DNA from: Myxococcales bacterium
Lineage (GTDB): Bacteria; Myxococcota_A; UBA9160; SMWR01
DNA length: 6,010 nt
Direction: 5' to 3'
Assembly (NCBI GenBank): GCA_022571825.1
Contig: JACZXC010000203.1
Span: 1-6,010, forward strand
The stretch's first letter is position 1. Every line of letters begins with the position of its first letter. Below, piece after piece: positions 1 through 6,010 of this stretch. The translations under genes and the position numbers were made by a program. The notes beneath the pieces are model-generated. The model had not been told where the DNA came from, ran no database searches, and worked only from the letters and a program-made list of their open reading frames with translations.

Positions 1-861
1 CTCGCTCTCCATCATCTGATCCAGAACCTCGATCAATCGCTCCTTGGTCTCTACAGCAGCGAAGAGGTCTCGGACCCGACGCGGGTCGCGAAATTCGGGC
101 TGGTCGAGCAGCGCGAGCCGGGTCTCGATCACCAGATCGACCGCCTCCCCATCGTCGACGGCCAGCGCCCTGGCCCCGAAATCGATGGCCCGGGCCAGGA
201 ACTGGTCCGCCTGGCGCCTCAGGAGTCGAGCCTCTTGTTCGAGGGCCTCGCGCACCTGCGGCAGGGTTCGCCCCACCACGCGCCCGTTGAGCATCGCCGC
301 GATGCGATCCAGCTCGGCCTGATCCGCGGCCCGATCGTCTTCGATCATCCACCGCCGGGTCTCGCCCGCCTGGGACACGAGCACGACGAGGACCCGATTG
401 CCGGAGAGACGCACCAGGCTGACGTGCTGAAGCACGACCCGGTCGAGGCGAGGGGTCACCACGAAGCCCAGCTGGCGGGTCCTCTCGGATAGGAGCTGCG
501 ACGCCACCTGAACCACCCCATCCGCCGCGGCCTCGTCGACGCTGTAGGCGATGGCCCGGCGCTCGGAGGCGACCAGTTCCGTCGGATCCAGGAGCCGGTC
601 CACGAAGAGCCGGAGGCCCCGCTCGGTCGGGACCCGGCCCGCGGATGGATGCGGTTGCTCCGCCAGGCCCAGGCGCGTGAGGTCGACCAGCGTCGCTCGC
701 ACGCTGGCCGCGGAGATATTGATGGGGAGTAGACTCGACAGTGTCGCGGAGCCGATGGGGGTCGCCTCACCGACGTAGGTGGTCACCATCGCGCGCAGCA
801 CAGCCTCTTGGCGCGGACTCAGATCCGGGCCCGGGCTACGACTAGCTGCCTTCGAGCGCAC
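1..861 (-). CDS. hrcA: Heat-inducible transcription repressor HrcA (C-terminus cut by window edge)
   Basis: HrcA represses class I heat-shock operons (groESL, dnaK) by binding the CIRCE operator, with GroEL as co-regulator in characterised species. The window encodes 287 residues; family members are usually about 340-350, so roughly the last 50-60 are missing. Seen in the translation: an N-terminal winged-helix region with LSPRQEAVLRAMV (residues 14-26), GEATPIGSATL (31-41), and the hallmark PHPSAGRVPTERG (70-82) followed by FVD, matching the family PHTSAGRxPTxxGYRxYVD block. The rest matches the effector region, including LNGRVVGRTL and the helical C-terminal part. The GTG at 861 is chosen because GAGG lies 5 bases upstream; an in-frame ATG at 921 would add 20 residues without a convincing ribosome site. 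The gene follows hemW by 75 bases on the same strand. The recognition helix reads SAASVRATL where most HrcA have SxATIRN(D/E)M, which is unusual. Identity is confident; operator specificity is not. Confidence 0.93.
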   Translation of the reverse strand, partial: MRSKAASRSPGPDLSPRQEAVLRAMVTTYVGEATPIGSATLSSLLPINISAASVRATLVDLTRLGLAEQPHPSAGRVPTERGLRLFVDRLLDPTELVASERRAIAYSVDEAAADGVVQVASQLLSERTRQLGFVVTPRLDRVVLQHVSLVRLSGNRVLVVLVSQAGETRRWMIEDDRAADQAELDRIAAMLNGRVVGRTLPQVREALEQEARLLRRQADQFLARAIDFGARALAVDDGEAVDLVIETRLALLDQPEFRDPRRVRDLFAAVETKERLIEVLDQMMESE

Positions 862-866
862 AAAAA

Positions 867-870
867 CCTC
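867..870 (-). promoter_or_regulatory. Ribosome binding site deciding the hrcA start
   Basis: On the minus strand GAGG is followed by five T residues and then GTG (861-859). This is a good Shine-Dalgarno match at a normal distance and favours the GTG over the in-frame ATG at 921. The hemW-hrcA gap (862-936) otherwise holds a perfect CCCCCGGGGG palindrome (925-934) with no loop or T-tract, and no CIRCE-like inverted repeat. Confidence 0.6.
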
Positions 871-936
871 AGAAAATCCAGATGAGAAGGGAGTACCACC
901 GTTCGTGAGGGGACGCCACATCGGCCCCCGGGGGAC

Positions 937-2139
937 CTACACGAAGCATTCGCACACGCTGTCCGAGACCCGCCGCCCTCGCGGGGTCAGACGCAGGTCC
1001 CCGGAGCCGGCCCGCTCTTCGAGGAGCCCCTCGGTCACCAGGCTCGAGATGGCCGGGTCCCAAAACGCACGCGGCGGCGCCCCGAATTCCTCAGCGAAGC
1101 GCTCCGCGTCCAGGCCGTCAACGTCCCGCAACGCGAGGAAGACGGCCTCACCGCGGGCGGTTTTCGCATCCAGCACCTCCACCGGCCCCGCCTCGGGCAG
1201 ACCGCCCGCGGCGATCCCGGTCAGATAGGCGTCCAGATTGCGTGGATTCGCCCGTCGCGAACCAAACGGCGTTTCAGGGCTGATCGGTTCGGTCGAGAAC
1301 GCGCCCATGCCCAGGCCCAGCACCGGGCGGCGTTGCCAGTAGCGGCGATTGTGGACGGATTCGAAGCCCGGGCGGGCGTAGCTCGAGAGCTCGTAACGCC
1401 GGAATCCAGCCCCCTCGAGCCGCGCTTCGGCGACGCCCATCATGGCCAGCGACCGCTCGATCTGCTGATCGGGATCACGTGGAACGGCCAGCTGTCCCCG
1501 CGCCGCTGCCGTGGCGAAGGGCGTTCCCGCCTCGATCGTCAGCTCGTAGGTGGACACGTGTTCGGGCTCGAAGGCCACGGCTTCGGCCAAGTCTCGTTCG
1601 AAGATCGGAAGCGTCTGGGCGGGGGCGGCGAAGATCAGATCGAGAGAGACCGCGTCGAACCCCGCCTCCCGACATGCCGACACGGACCGACGCCCCTCGT
1701 CGCCGCGGTGCGCGCGGCCCAGTCGCCGCAATACTTCGTCGTTGAAGGACTGAACTCCGAGTGAGACACGGTTCACTCCCGCCTCCCGGAAGCCCGGAAG
1801 GCGCGATCGCTCCAAGGTGCTGGGGTTCACCTCGAGGGTGACCTCGACCCGGCGGTCGGCCGCCGCCGGAGGAAAGGCCGCGTAGACCGCGGCGACGATC
1901 CGAGCGACCGATGCCGGTTGCAACAGGGACGGGGTGCCTCCGCCGAGGTAGAGGCTGGCCAGTGAGCGACCGCCGAACACCGCCATCCGCCGTTCCAGCT
2001 CGAGCAGGATCGCATCGACGTAGCCATCCTCGCGGGCGCGCCCGAGGGAACGAGCCGCCACCACGGCAAAGTCGCAGTACGGGCAGACCCGTTCACAGAA
2101 GGGGACGTGTACGTAGACGCCGACGCTGGAATCGCGCAC
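937..2139 (-). CDS. hemW: Radical SAM heme chaperone HemW (HemN-like), complete
   Basis: HemW is a cytoplasmic radical-SAM protein related to the oxygen-independent coproporphyrinogen III oxidase HemN; characterised members bind heme and deliver it to target proteins rather than oxidising coproporphyrinogen. The product is 400 residues, normal for the family. Seen: YVHVPFCERVCPYCDF with the cluster cysteines at C15, C19 and C22 (CX3CX2C). The next position that is Cys in true HemN (CX3CX2CXC) is F24, which separates HemW from HemN. Also present are the SAM-binding GGGTPS (66-71), EVNPSTLE (103-110), RVSLGVQSF (124-132), DLIFAAPAQT (167-176), HVSTYELTIE (194-203), YELSSYA (249-255), and the HNRRYW motif (263-268) tied to heme binding in HemW. 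The C-terminal part fits the HemN_C domain and ends in LTPRGRRVSDSV. The start is a GTG with AGGA six bases upstream. It lies directly upstream of hrcA in the same direction, so cotranscription is likely. Many databases still label such proteins 'coproporphyrinogen III oxidase'; I consider that name wrong here. Confidence 0.95.
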   Translation of the reverse strand: MRDSSVGVYVHVPFCERVCPYCDFAVVAARSLGRAREDGYVDAILLELERRMAVFGGRSLASLYLGGGTPSLLQPASVARIVAAVYAAFPPAAADRRVEVTLEVNPSTLERSRLPGFREAGVNRVSLGVQSFNDEVLRRLGRAHRGDEGRRSVSACREAGFDAVSLDLIFAAPAQTLPIFERDLAEAVAFEPEHVSTYELTIEAGTPFATAAARGQLAVPRDPDQQIERSLAMMGVAEARLEGAGFRRYELSSYARPGFESVHNRRYWQRRPVLGLGMGAFSTEPISPETPFGSRRANPRNLDAYLTGIAAGGLPEAGPVEVLDAKTARGEAVFLALRDVDGLDAERFAEEFGAPPRAFWDPAISSLVTEGLLEERAGSGDLRLTPRGRRVSDSVCECFV

Positions 2140-2145
2140 ACCGGA

Positions 2146-2149
2146 TCCT
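2146..2149 (-). promoter_or_regulatory. Ribosome binding site of hemW
   Basis: On the minus strand AGGA lies six bases before the GTG at 2139, with a second purine-rich GAGGG just upstream (2155-2151). This supports GTG 2139 as the start, which places the radical-SAM cysteine motif at residue 15 as is usual in HemW. Confidence 0.55.
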
Positions 2150-2191
2150 ACCCTCGACCGTGCCCGGGACGCTCACCCCGCGCTACCCTCG
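2148..2191 (+). repeat. Short direct repeat in the divergent hemW / M16 intergenic region
   Basis: The 9-mer CTACCCTCG occurs at 2148-2156 and again at 2183-2191, 35 bases apart start to start. The pair lies in the 56-base gap between the divergent hemW and M16 starts, close upstream of the two candidate GTG starts of the peptidase gene (2160 and 2196). The first copy, read on the minus strand, contains part of the hemW ribosome site. It could be a chance repeat or a regulator half-site; I saw no convincing -35/-10 pair here. Confidence 0.3.
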
Positions 2192-2195
2192 TTTC

Positions 2196-4829
2196 GTGGC
2201 CGGCCCCAAGATTCACGAGACTCACCGCGAGGTCCTTCCCAACGGACTGACGGTGCTGTTGCGGGAGGAACACCGGGCGCCGGTGGCAGAATTGCAGGTC
2301 TGGGCTCTGGTCGGATCCGCCGACGAGCGCCCCTTCGAGTCGGGACTCGCGCACTTCCACGAGCACATGCTCTTCAAGGGAACCGAGCGCCGGGGCGTCG
2401 GGGAAGTGGCCGGAGAGGTGGAAGGCGCCGGCGGCCGGATCAACGCCTACACGTCCTTCGACGTCACCGTCTATCACGCGACGCTCCCGAGCGACCGCCT
2501 TTCCGTCGGCCTGGACGTGCTGTCCGACGCCGTGCAACACGCGAGCTTCGAGCCTGCGGAGATCGACCGTGAGATCGAAGTCGTGCTCGAGGAGATCCGC
2601 CGCAGCGAGGATTCGCCCCTCAGTATTCTGGGCAATGCGGTCTTCGCCGAAGCGTACCGGTCCCACCCCTACCGCGCCCCGATCCTGGGCAGTGCCGACA
2701 GTGTTGCGAGTATCGACCGCCGGCGGCTCAGGGATTTCTTCGAGCGCTGGTACCGGCCCGACAACATGATGGTGGTGGCAGTGGGCGACTTCGAGGGCAA
2801 CGCCCTCCTGGAACAGGTGCGCGCGGCCTTCGCGGGAGCGACCGCGGGCGGCGCGAGCCGCCAGCGACCCGTTGAGCCTCCCCAGACTTCACTGCGAAGT
2901 GTACTTCTGGCGCGCCCCTTCGAACGGACCCATCTCGAGCTCAGCTATCCCACGATCGGTCTCTCCCATGGGGACGCGCCCCTCGTGGACCTGCTGGCCT
3001 TTGTTCTGGGCAACGGTGACAGCAGCCGACTCGTCCGAAGTGTGAAGGAGCGCCGCGGCCTCGCCGAGCGCATCGACGCCTCGAGCTACACGCCGCTGGA
3101 CCCGGGCTGTTTCTCGATCAACGTCGACACCGACCTCGAGCGCGCGGTCAGTGCGGTGGAGGCCTGCGTGAGCGAGGCGGAGCGCCTGCGGGCGGAGCCG
3201 GTCGGCGGCGAAGAGCTGCAGAAGGCCCGCGCCAACTTCCTGGCCGCGGAGCACTTCGAGCGAGAAAGCATCTCCGCGGTCGGGCACAAGCTGGGGAGCT
3301 TTGCCGCCCTGGCCGGCGATGTCCGCGCCGAAGAGCGCTACCTGGAAGCCGTCCGCGGGACCACCCCGGAAGACCTTCAACGTGTCGCCCGCCGCTATCT
3401 GGCTCCGGAGCGCCTCACGGTGGGCGCCGTCTTTCCCAGGGATGGGGCGCCGGCACTCGATCACGAGAGGATCCACGGGGCGATCCAGCGGGGCTTGGCG
3501 GCCACGAAGCAGACCTTTGCCGTGCCCCGCGAGCTCCCGGCGGCCCCCCTCATCGCGAGCCCGGTTGCCGCCCGAGGCAAATCGCCGATGGCGCCGCTGG
3601 CTCCGGCGGTTTACAGCTACGAGTTGGCGAACGGCGCGAGGCTCCACGTACTTCCGCGCCGCGATGTCCCGGTGGTGGCGATGCGTGCGGCTTTCCGGGG
3701 AGGACTTCTGGCCGAGGACGCCAGCCGCGCCGGACTCTCCAGCTTCTTGAGTACGATGTGGCTGCGCGGCACCCGCAATCGCTCCGCCGCGGACTTCGCT
3801 CGCAGCACCGAGAACCTCGCGGCGGAGATCGACGGCTTCTCGGGGCGCAGCAGTCTGGGACTCACCCTCGAAGTGACCAGCGACCGGCTCGACGCCGCCC
3901 TGGACCTGTTTGCGGAAGTGCTGCTGGAGCCCGCCTTCGACGCCGACGAACTCGAGCGCGAGCGACGCGAGACCCTGGCGGCCATTGAAAGCCGCGAGGA
4001 CCGCCTGGCGCAGCGCGCGTTCCAGCTTTTCGCGGAGACACATTTTCGCGAACACCCCTATCGCCAACCCATCCTCGGAACAGCGGAAACCGTTTCCAGC
4101 TTCGATCGCGACCTGGTCGCGGGCCAGCACGAACGCCTGATCCGCGGGCGCAACTGCAGCCTCGCCGTGGCCGGGGACGTCGATCCCGACACTATCGCGC
4201 GTCGAATCTCGGCACGGCTGAGCGACCTGGCGGGAGACGCCTTCGAGACGCCCTCCCCGGCCGACGAGGCACCGCCCCGAGAGATCCGAACCGCCGAGAT
4301 CAAGAAAGACCGGGCCCAGGCCCACCTGGTGATCGGTTTCCGCGGCCTCACGGTGCGGGACGAAGACCGCTACGCCCTGGATGTGATCACCCAGCTGTTG
4401 GCTGGACAAGGCGGCTGCCTCTTCCTCGAGCTGCGCGATCGCCGGAGCCTGGCCTACGCGGTGACCGCGGTGAACATCGAGGGCGTGGCGCCGGGCTACT
4501 TCGGCGTCTACATCGCAACGGCGCCGGAAAAGTTCGACGAGGCCCGTCTCGGAGTCCTCGAGGAGCTGGAGCGACTGATCCAAGCGCGGCCCCAAGAGGG
4601 ACCACTCGAGCGCGCGCGGCGTTGCCTGATCGGGAATTTCGCCATCGATCAGCAGCGAAACTCCGTGCACGCGGCTCACGCCGCCATCGATGCGCTCTAC
4701 GGCCTGGGCGCCGAAGCCTATCGAGGGTATCCCGAACAGATCGCGGCGGTCACCGCCGAAGACATCCTGCGCGTGGCTCGCCGGGTGGTCGACCTCGACG
4801 CCTACACCCTGGCGGCGGTCAGGCCCTGA
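2196..4829 (+). CDS. M16 family (insulinase/pitrilysin-like) zinc metallopeptidase, two fused M16 halves
   Basis: A predicted zinc endopeptidase of 877 residues, built from two homologous halves (about 1-425 and 470-877) joined by an Ala/Pro-rich linker. M16 enzymes enclose short, unfolded peptides in a clamshell chamber. The N-terminal half starts VLPNGLTVLLREE and carries the inverted zinc motif HXXEH as HFHEH (H53, E56, H57), with the third ligand probably E133 in VVLEEI, 76 residues on. The C-terminal half starts YELANGARLHVLPRR; its equivalent of HXXEH is SFLST (S516-T520), so it has no zinc site, but it has the R/Y substrate-binding pair (R747 and Y754 in RDRRSLAY). The matching place in the first half has K284 and E291. 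Both halves share HPYRxPILG (from H157 and from H620), showing an internal duplication. The GTG at 2196 is the best start because homology begins just after it; GTG 2160 is possible. Neither has a clear Shine-Dalgarno site, and no signal peptide is visible. It is divergent from hemW and convergent with the GGT gene, so probably transcribed alone. Natural substrate unknown. Confidence 0.9.
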   Translation: MAGPKIHETHREVLPNGLTVLLREEHRAPVAELQVWALVGSADERPFESGLAHFHEHMLFKGTERRGVGEVAGEVEGAGGRINAYTSFDVTVYHATLPSDRLSVGLDVLSDAVQHASFEPAEIDREIEVVLEEIRRSEDSPLSILGNAVFAEAYRSHPYRAPILGSADSVASIDRRRLRDFFERWYRPDNMMVVAVGDFEGNALLEQVRAAFAGATAGGASRQRPVEPPQTSLRSVLLARPFERTHLELSYPTIGLSHGDAPLVDLLAFVLGNGDSSRLVRSVKERRGLAERIDASSYTPLDPGCFSINVDTDLERAVSAVEACVSEAERLRAEPVGGEELQKARANFLAAEHFERESISAVGHKLGSFAALAGDVRAEERYLEAVRGTTPEDLQRVARRYLAPERLTVGAVFPRDGAPALDHERIHGAIQRGLAATKQTFAVPRELPAAPLIASPVAARGKSPMAPLAPAVYSYELANGARLHVLPRRDVPVVAMRAAFRGGLLAEDASRAGLSSFLSTMWLRGTRNRSAADFARSTENLAAEIDGFSGRSSLGLTLEVTSDRLDAALDLFAEVLLEPAFDADELERERRETLAAIESREDRLAQRAFQLFAETHFREHPYRQPILGTAETVSSFDRDLVAGQHERLIRGRNCSLAVAGDVDPDTIARRISARLSDLAGDAFETPSPADEAPPREIRTAEIKKDRAQAHLVIGFRGLTVRDEDRYALDVITQLLAGQGGCLFLELRDRRSLAYAVTAVNIEGVAPGYFGVYIATAPEKFDEARLGVLEELERLIQARPQEGPLERARRCLIGNFAIDQQRNSVHAAHAAIDALYGLGAEAYRGYPEQIAAVTAEDILRVARRVVDLDAYTLAAVRP

Positions 4830-4865
4830 GCAGCACCTCGCCCGGCGCGGTGCGAAGGCAGCTGG

Positions 4866-4899
4866 CGGGCCATCGGCGCGAACGCCGAGCTAGGGCCCG
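4866..4899. terminator. Possible compound hairpin between convergent genes
   Basis: The short gap between the converging M16 and GGT genes contains nested inverted repeats. The inner stem is TCGGCG/CGCCGA (4873-4878 with 4883-4888) around a CGAA loop. The outer stem is CGGGCC/GGCCCG (4866-4871 with 4894-4899), separated from the inner one by an asymmetric internal loop. The outer arm runs into the last codons of the GGT gene. There is no T-tract on either side, so it is not a classical intrinsic terminator. In such GC-rich DNA it could also be chance. A bidirectional transcription-end or mRNA-stabilising role is inference from position only. Confidence 0.3.
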
Positions 4900-6010
4900 A
4901 GCGCGAGCCCGTCGCTGCGCGGGTCCGTGCCGCCGGTGTGCCAACCCGTCTCCGGGTCGATCGCGATCGCCTGGGCGCTCGACCAGTTGCGCGCCGAGAT
5001 CTCGACGCGGTGACCGCGGCTCCGCAAGGCCCGGACGACGTCCTCGGCGGTTGCGGTCTCCACGAATAGCGTGTCGGGCACCCATTGGTGATGGAATCGC
5101 GGCGCCGCAACCGCCGCCTGAATGTCCATTCCGTAGTCGACCAGGTTCAGGATCGACAGAAGCACCGCGGTGATGATGCGGGGCCCTCCCGGGCTTCCGG
5201 TCACCAGGGCGAGGCGACCGTCTTTCAGCAGGAGGGTCGGGGTCATGCTCGAGAGCGGCCGCTTGCCCGGCGCGATGGCGTTCGCGCCCCGGGTGTCGAC
5301 CAGCCCGTACACGTTGGGCTGATTCGGCGCCTTGGCAAAGTCATCCATCTCGTTGTTGAGCAGGATCCCCGTCCCCGGAACGGTGATGCCCGAACCGAAG
5401 GCGGTGTTGATCGTCCCGGTCATCGCGACCGCATTCCCCTGACCGTCCGTGACCGATAAGTGCGCCGTGCCCGAGTCGTCCAGCGGCAGTCCCGGGCCCC
5501 GCACCCGGATCGCCCACTCGCCGCGGGTCCAGGCCGACGGCGGGCGGCGCCACCAGGGGGGATTGATGCGGGCGCGCAGGGCCGCGGCATAGGGCTTCGC
5601 GGTCAGGCGCTCGACGGGAACCTCGACGAAGTCGGGGTCGCCCAGATAGGCCGCCCGATCCGCGAAGGCGAGCTTCATGGCCTCGGCGATCGGGTGCAGG
5701 CTGGCCGACGAGCCCGCGGGGCGACTCGATAGATCGAATCCCTCGAGGATGTTCAGCATCTCGATCAGAATCGCGCCTCCGGACGACGGCGGCGGGAACG
5801 AGACGACCTCGAAGCCGCGATAGGTTCCCCGCACGGGGGGGCGCTGCTTGGGGCGGTAGCCGGCGAGGTCGGCCGCGGTGAGCAGCCCGCCGGTCGCCTT
5901 CATCTCGTCGGCGATCGCGTCCGCGATGGAACCGCGATAGAAAACTTCGTCCCCCCCCCGCGCGATGCGTTTCAGGGTGCGTGCCCAGTCCTTCTGCCCC
6001 AGGCGCCAAC
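4890..6010 (-). CDS. ggt: Gamma-glutamyltranspeptidase (glutathione hydrolase), N-terminus cut by window edge
   Basis: GGT cleaves the gamma-glutamyl bond of glutathione and transfers the glutamyl group to water or an amino acid; in Gram-negative bacteria it is usually periplasmic. It is an Ntn hydrolase made as a proenzyme that cuts itself into large and small subunits. About 373 residues are visible; compared with the ~580-residue E. coli enzyme about 200, including any signal peptide, lie off the right edge. The frame stays open to the edge with good homology, so the internal ATG at 5903 is not the start. Seen: VFYRGSIADAIADEM, PPPSSGG, then the autoprocessing site with the catalytic Thr in SGTAHLSV (codon 5466-5468), which gives a 192-residue small subunit as in E. 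coli. Next come INTAFGSG, ILLNNEMDDF, the lid-loop region PNVYGLV...KRPLSSM, the oxyanion and substrate-binding GSPGG, DYG, APRFHHQW and the terminal DPRSDG. All expected active-site residues are present. NNEMDDF has Glu where E. coli has Gln, as in the human enzyme. Confidence 0.95.
   Translation of the reverse strand, partial: WRLGQKDWARTLKRIARGGDEVFYRGSIADAIADEMKATGGLLTAADLAGYRPKQRPPVRGTYRGFEVVSFPPPSSGGAILIEMLNILEGFDLSSRPAGSSASLHPIAEAMKLAFADRAAYLGDPDFVEVPVERLTAKPYAAALRARINPPWWRRPPSAWTRGEWAIRVRGPGLPLDDSGTAHLSVTDGQGNAVAMTGTINTAFGSGITVPGTGILLNNEMDDFAKAPNQPNVYGLVDTRGANAIAPGKRPLSSMTPTLLLKDGRLALVTGSPGGPRIITAVLLSILNLVDYGMDIQAAVAAPRFHHQWVPDTLFVETATAEDVVRALRSRGHRVEISARNWSSAQAIAIDPETGWHTGGTDPRSDGLALGP

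Noticed and set aside
456..770. Short open frames on both strands within hrcA
   Set aside because: All are out-of-frame shadows of the continuous HrcA translation, with low-complexity Arg/Ser/Pro composition.
925..934. Perfect CCCCCGGGGG palindrome between hemW and hrcA as a terminator
   Set aside because: It has no room for a loop and no T-tract follows directly. In GC-rich DNA a ten-base palindrome is weak evidence, and hrcA follows in the same direction.
1911..2195. Upstream extension of the M16 reading frame to an ATG at 1911
   Set aside because: The added 95 residues are Arg/Pro-rich, overlap hemW in antisense and match nothing in M16 proteins. Homology begins just after GTG 2196.
3453..3470. 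GCACTC followed by GAG-like bases, resembling half of a CIRCE element
   Set aside because: It lies inside the M16 coding region and lacks the matching GAGTGC arm at the right spacing.
2889..4679. A 596-codon open frame on the minus strand, opposite the M16 gene
   Set aside because: It lies entirely antisense to a gene with clear homology and conserved motifs. Its translation shows no family I recognise, and long antisense frames are expected in GC-rich coding DNA.
5341..6009. A 222-codon minus-strand frame overlapping the GGT gene
   Set aside because: It is an out-of-frame shadow of GGT; the true frame carries every conserved GGT motif out to the window edge.
1..6010. A hidden defence system, mobile element or novel gene cluster
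   Set aside because: All four reading frames with real coding signal belong to well-known families, gaps are 75 bases or less, and I saw no terminal repeats, integrase, phage genes or CRISPR-like spacing.

Overview
The window looks like an ordinary chromosomal segment from a high-GC bacterium. The DNA is G+C-rich throughout, third codon positions favour G/C, GTG start codons are used, and long antisense open frames appear as shadows. Gene content would fit a deltaproteobacterium-type lineage (Myxococcota, Desulfobacterota or relatives), but the sequence alone does not fix the phylum. I see no tRNA, rRNA, CRISPR array, insertion sequence, phage gene or attachment site.

Layout: (1) Positions 1-861, minus strand: most of hrcA, the heat-shock repressor; its C-terminus lies beyond the left edge. 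(2) Positions 937-2139, minus strand: complete hemW, a radical-SAM heme chaperone, 75 bases upstream of hrcA and reading into it, so the two are probably cotranscribed. (3) Positions 2140-2195: a 56-base divergent intergenic region. (4) Positions 2196-4829, plus strand: a complete gene for an M16 (insulinase/pitrilysin-like) zinc peptidase made of two fused M16 halves. (5) Positions 4830-4889: a short convergent gap with a possible compound hairpin. (6) Positions 4890-6010, minus strand: a gamma-glutamyltranspeptidase gene whose N-terminal coding part lies beyond the right edge. No gene-free stretch is longer than 75 bases.

Functionally this is housekeeping and proteostasis: hemW-hrcA resembles the conserved hemW-hrcA-grpE-dnaK arrangement best known from Firmicutes, so grpE/dnaK may follow off the left edge. 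The M16 peptidase and the glutathione-degrading GGT are single flanking genes with no evident pathway link to them. I do not find a previously undescribed system. The most informative details are the clean division of catalytic residues between the two halves of the M16 protein, and a divergent DNA-recognition helix in HrcA combined with no visible CIRCE operator.
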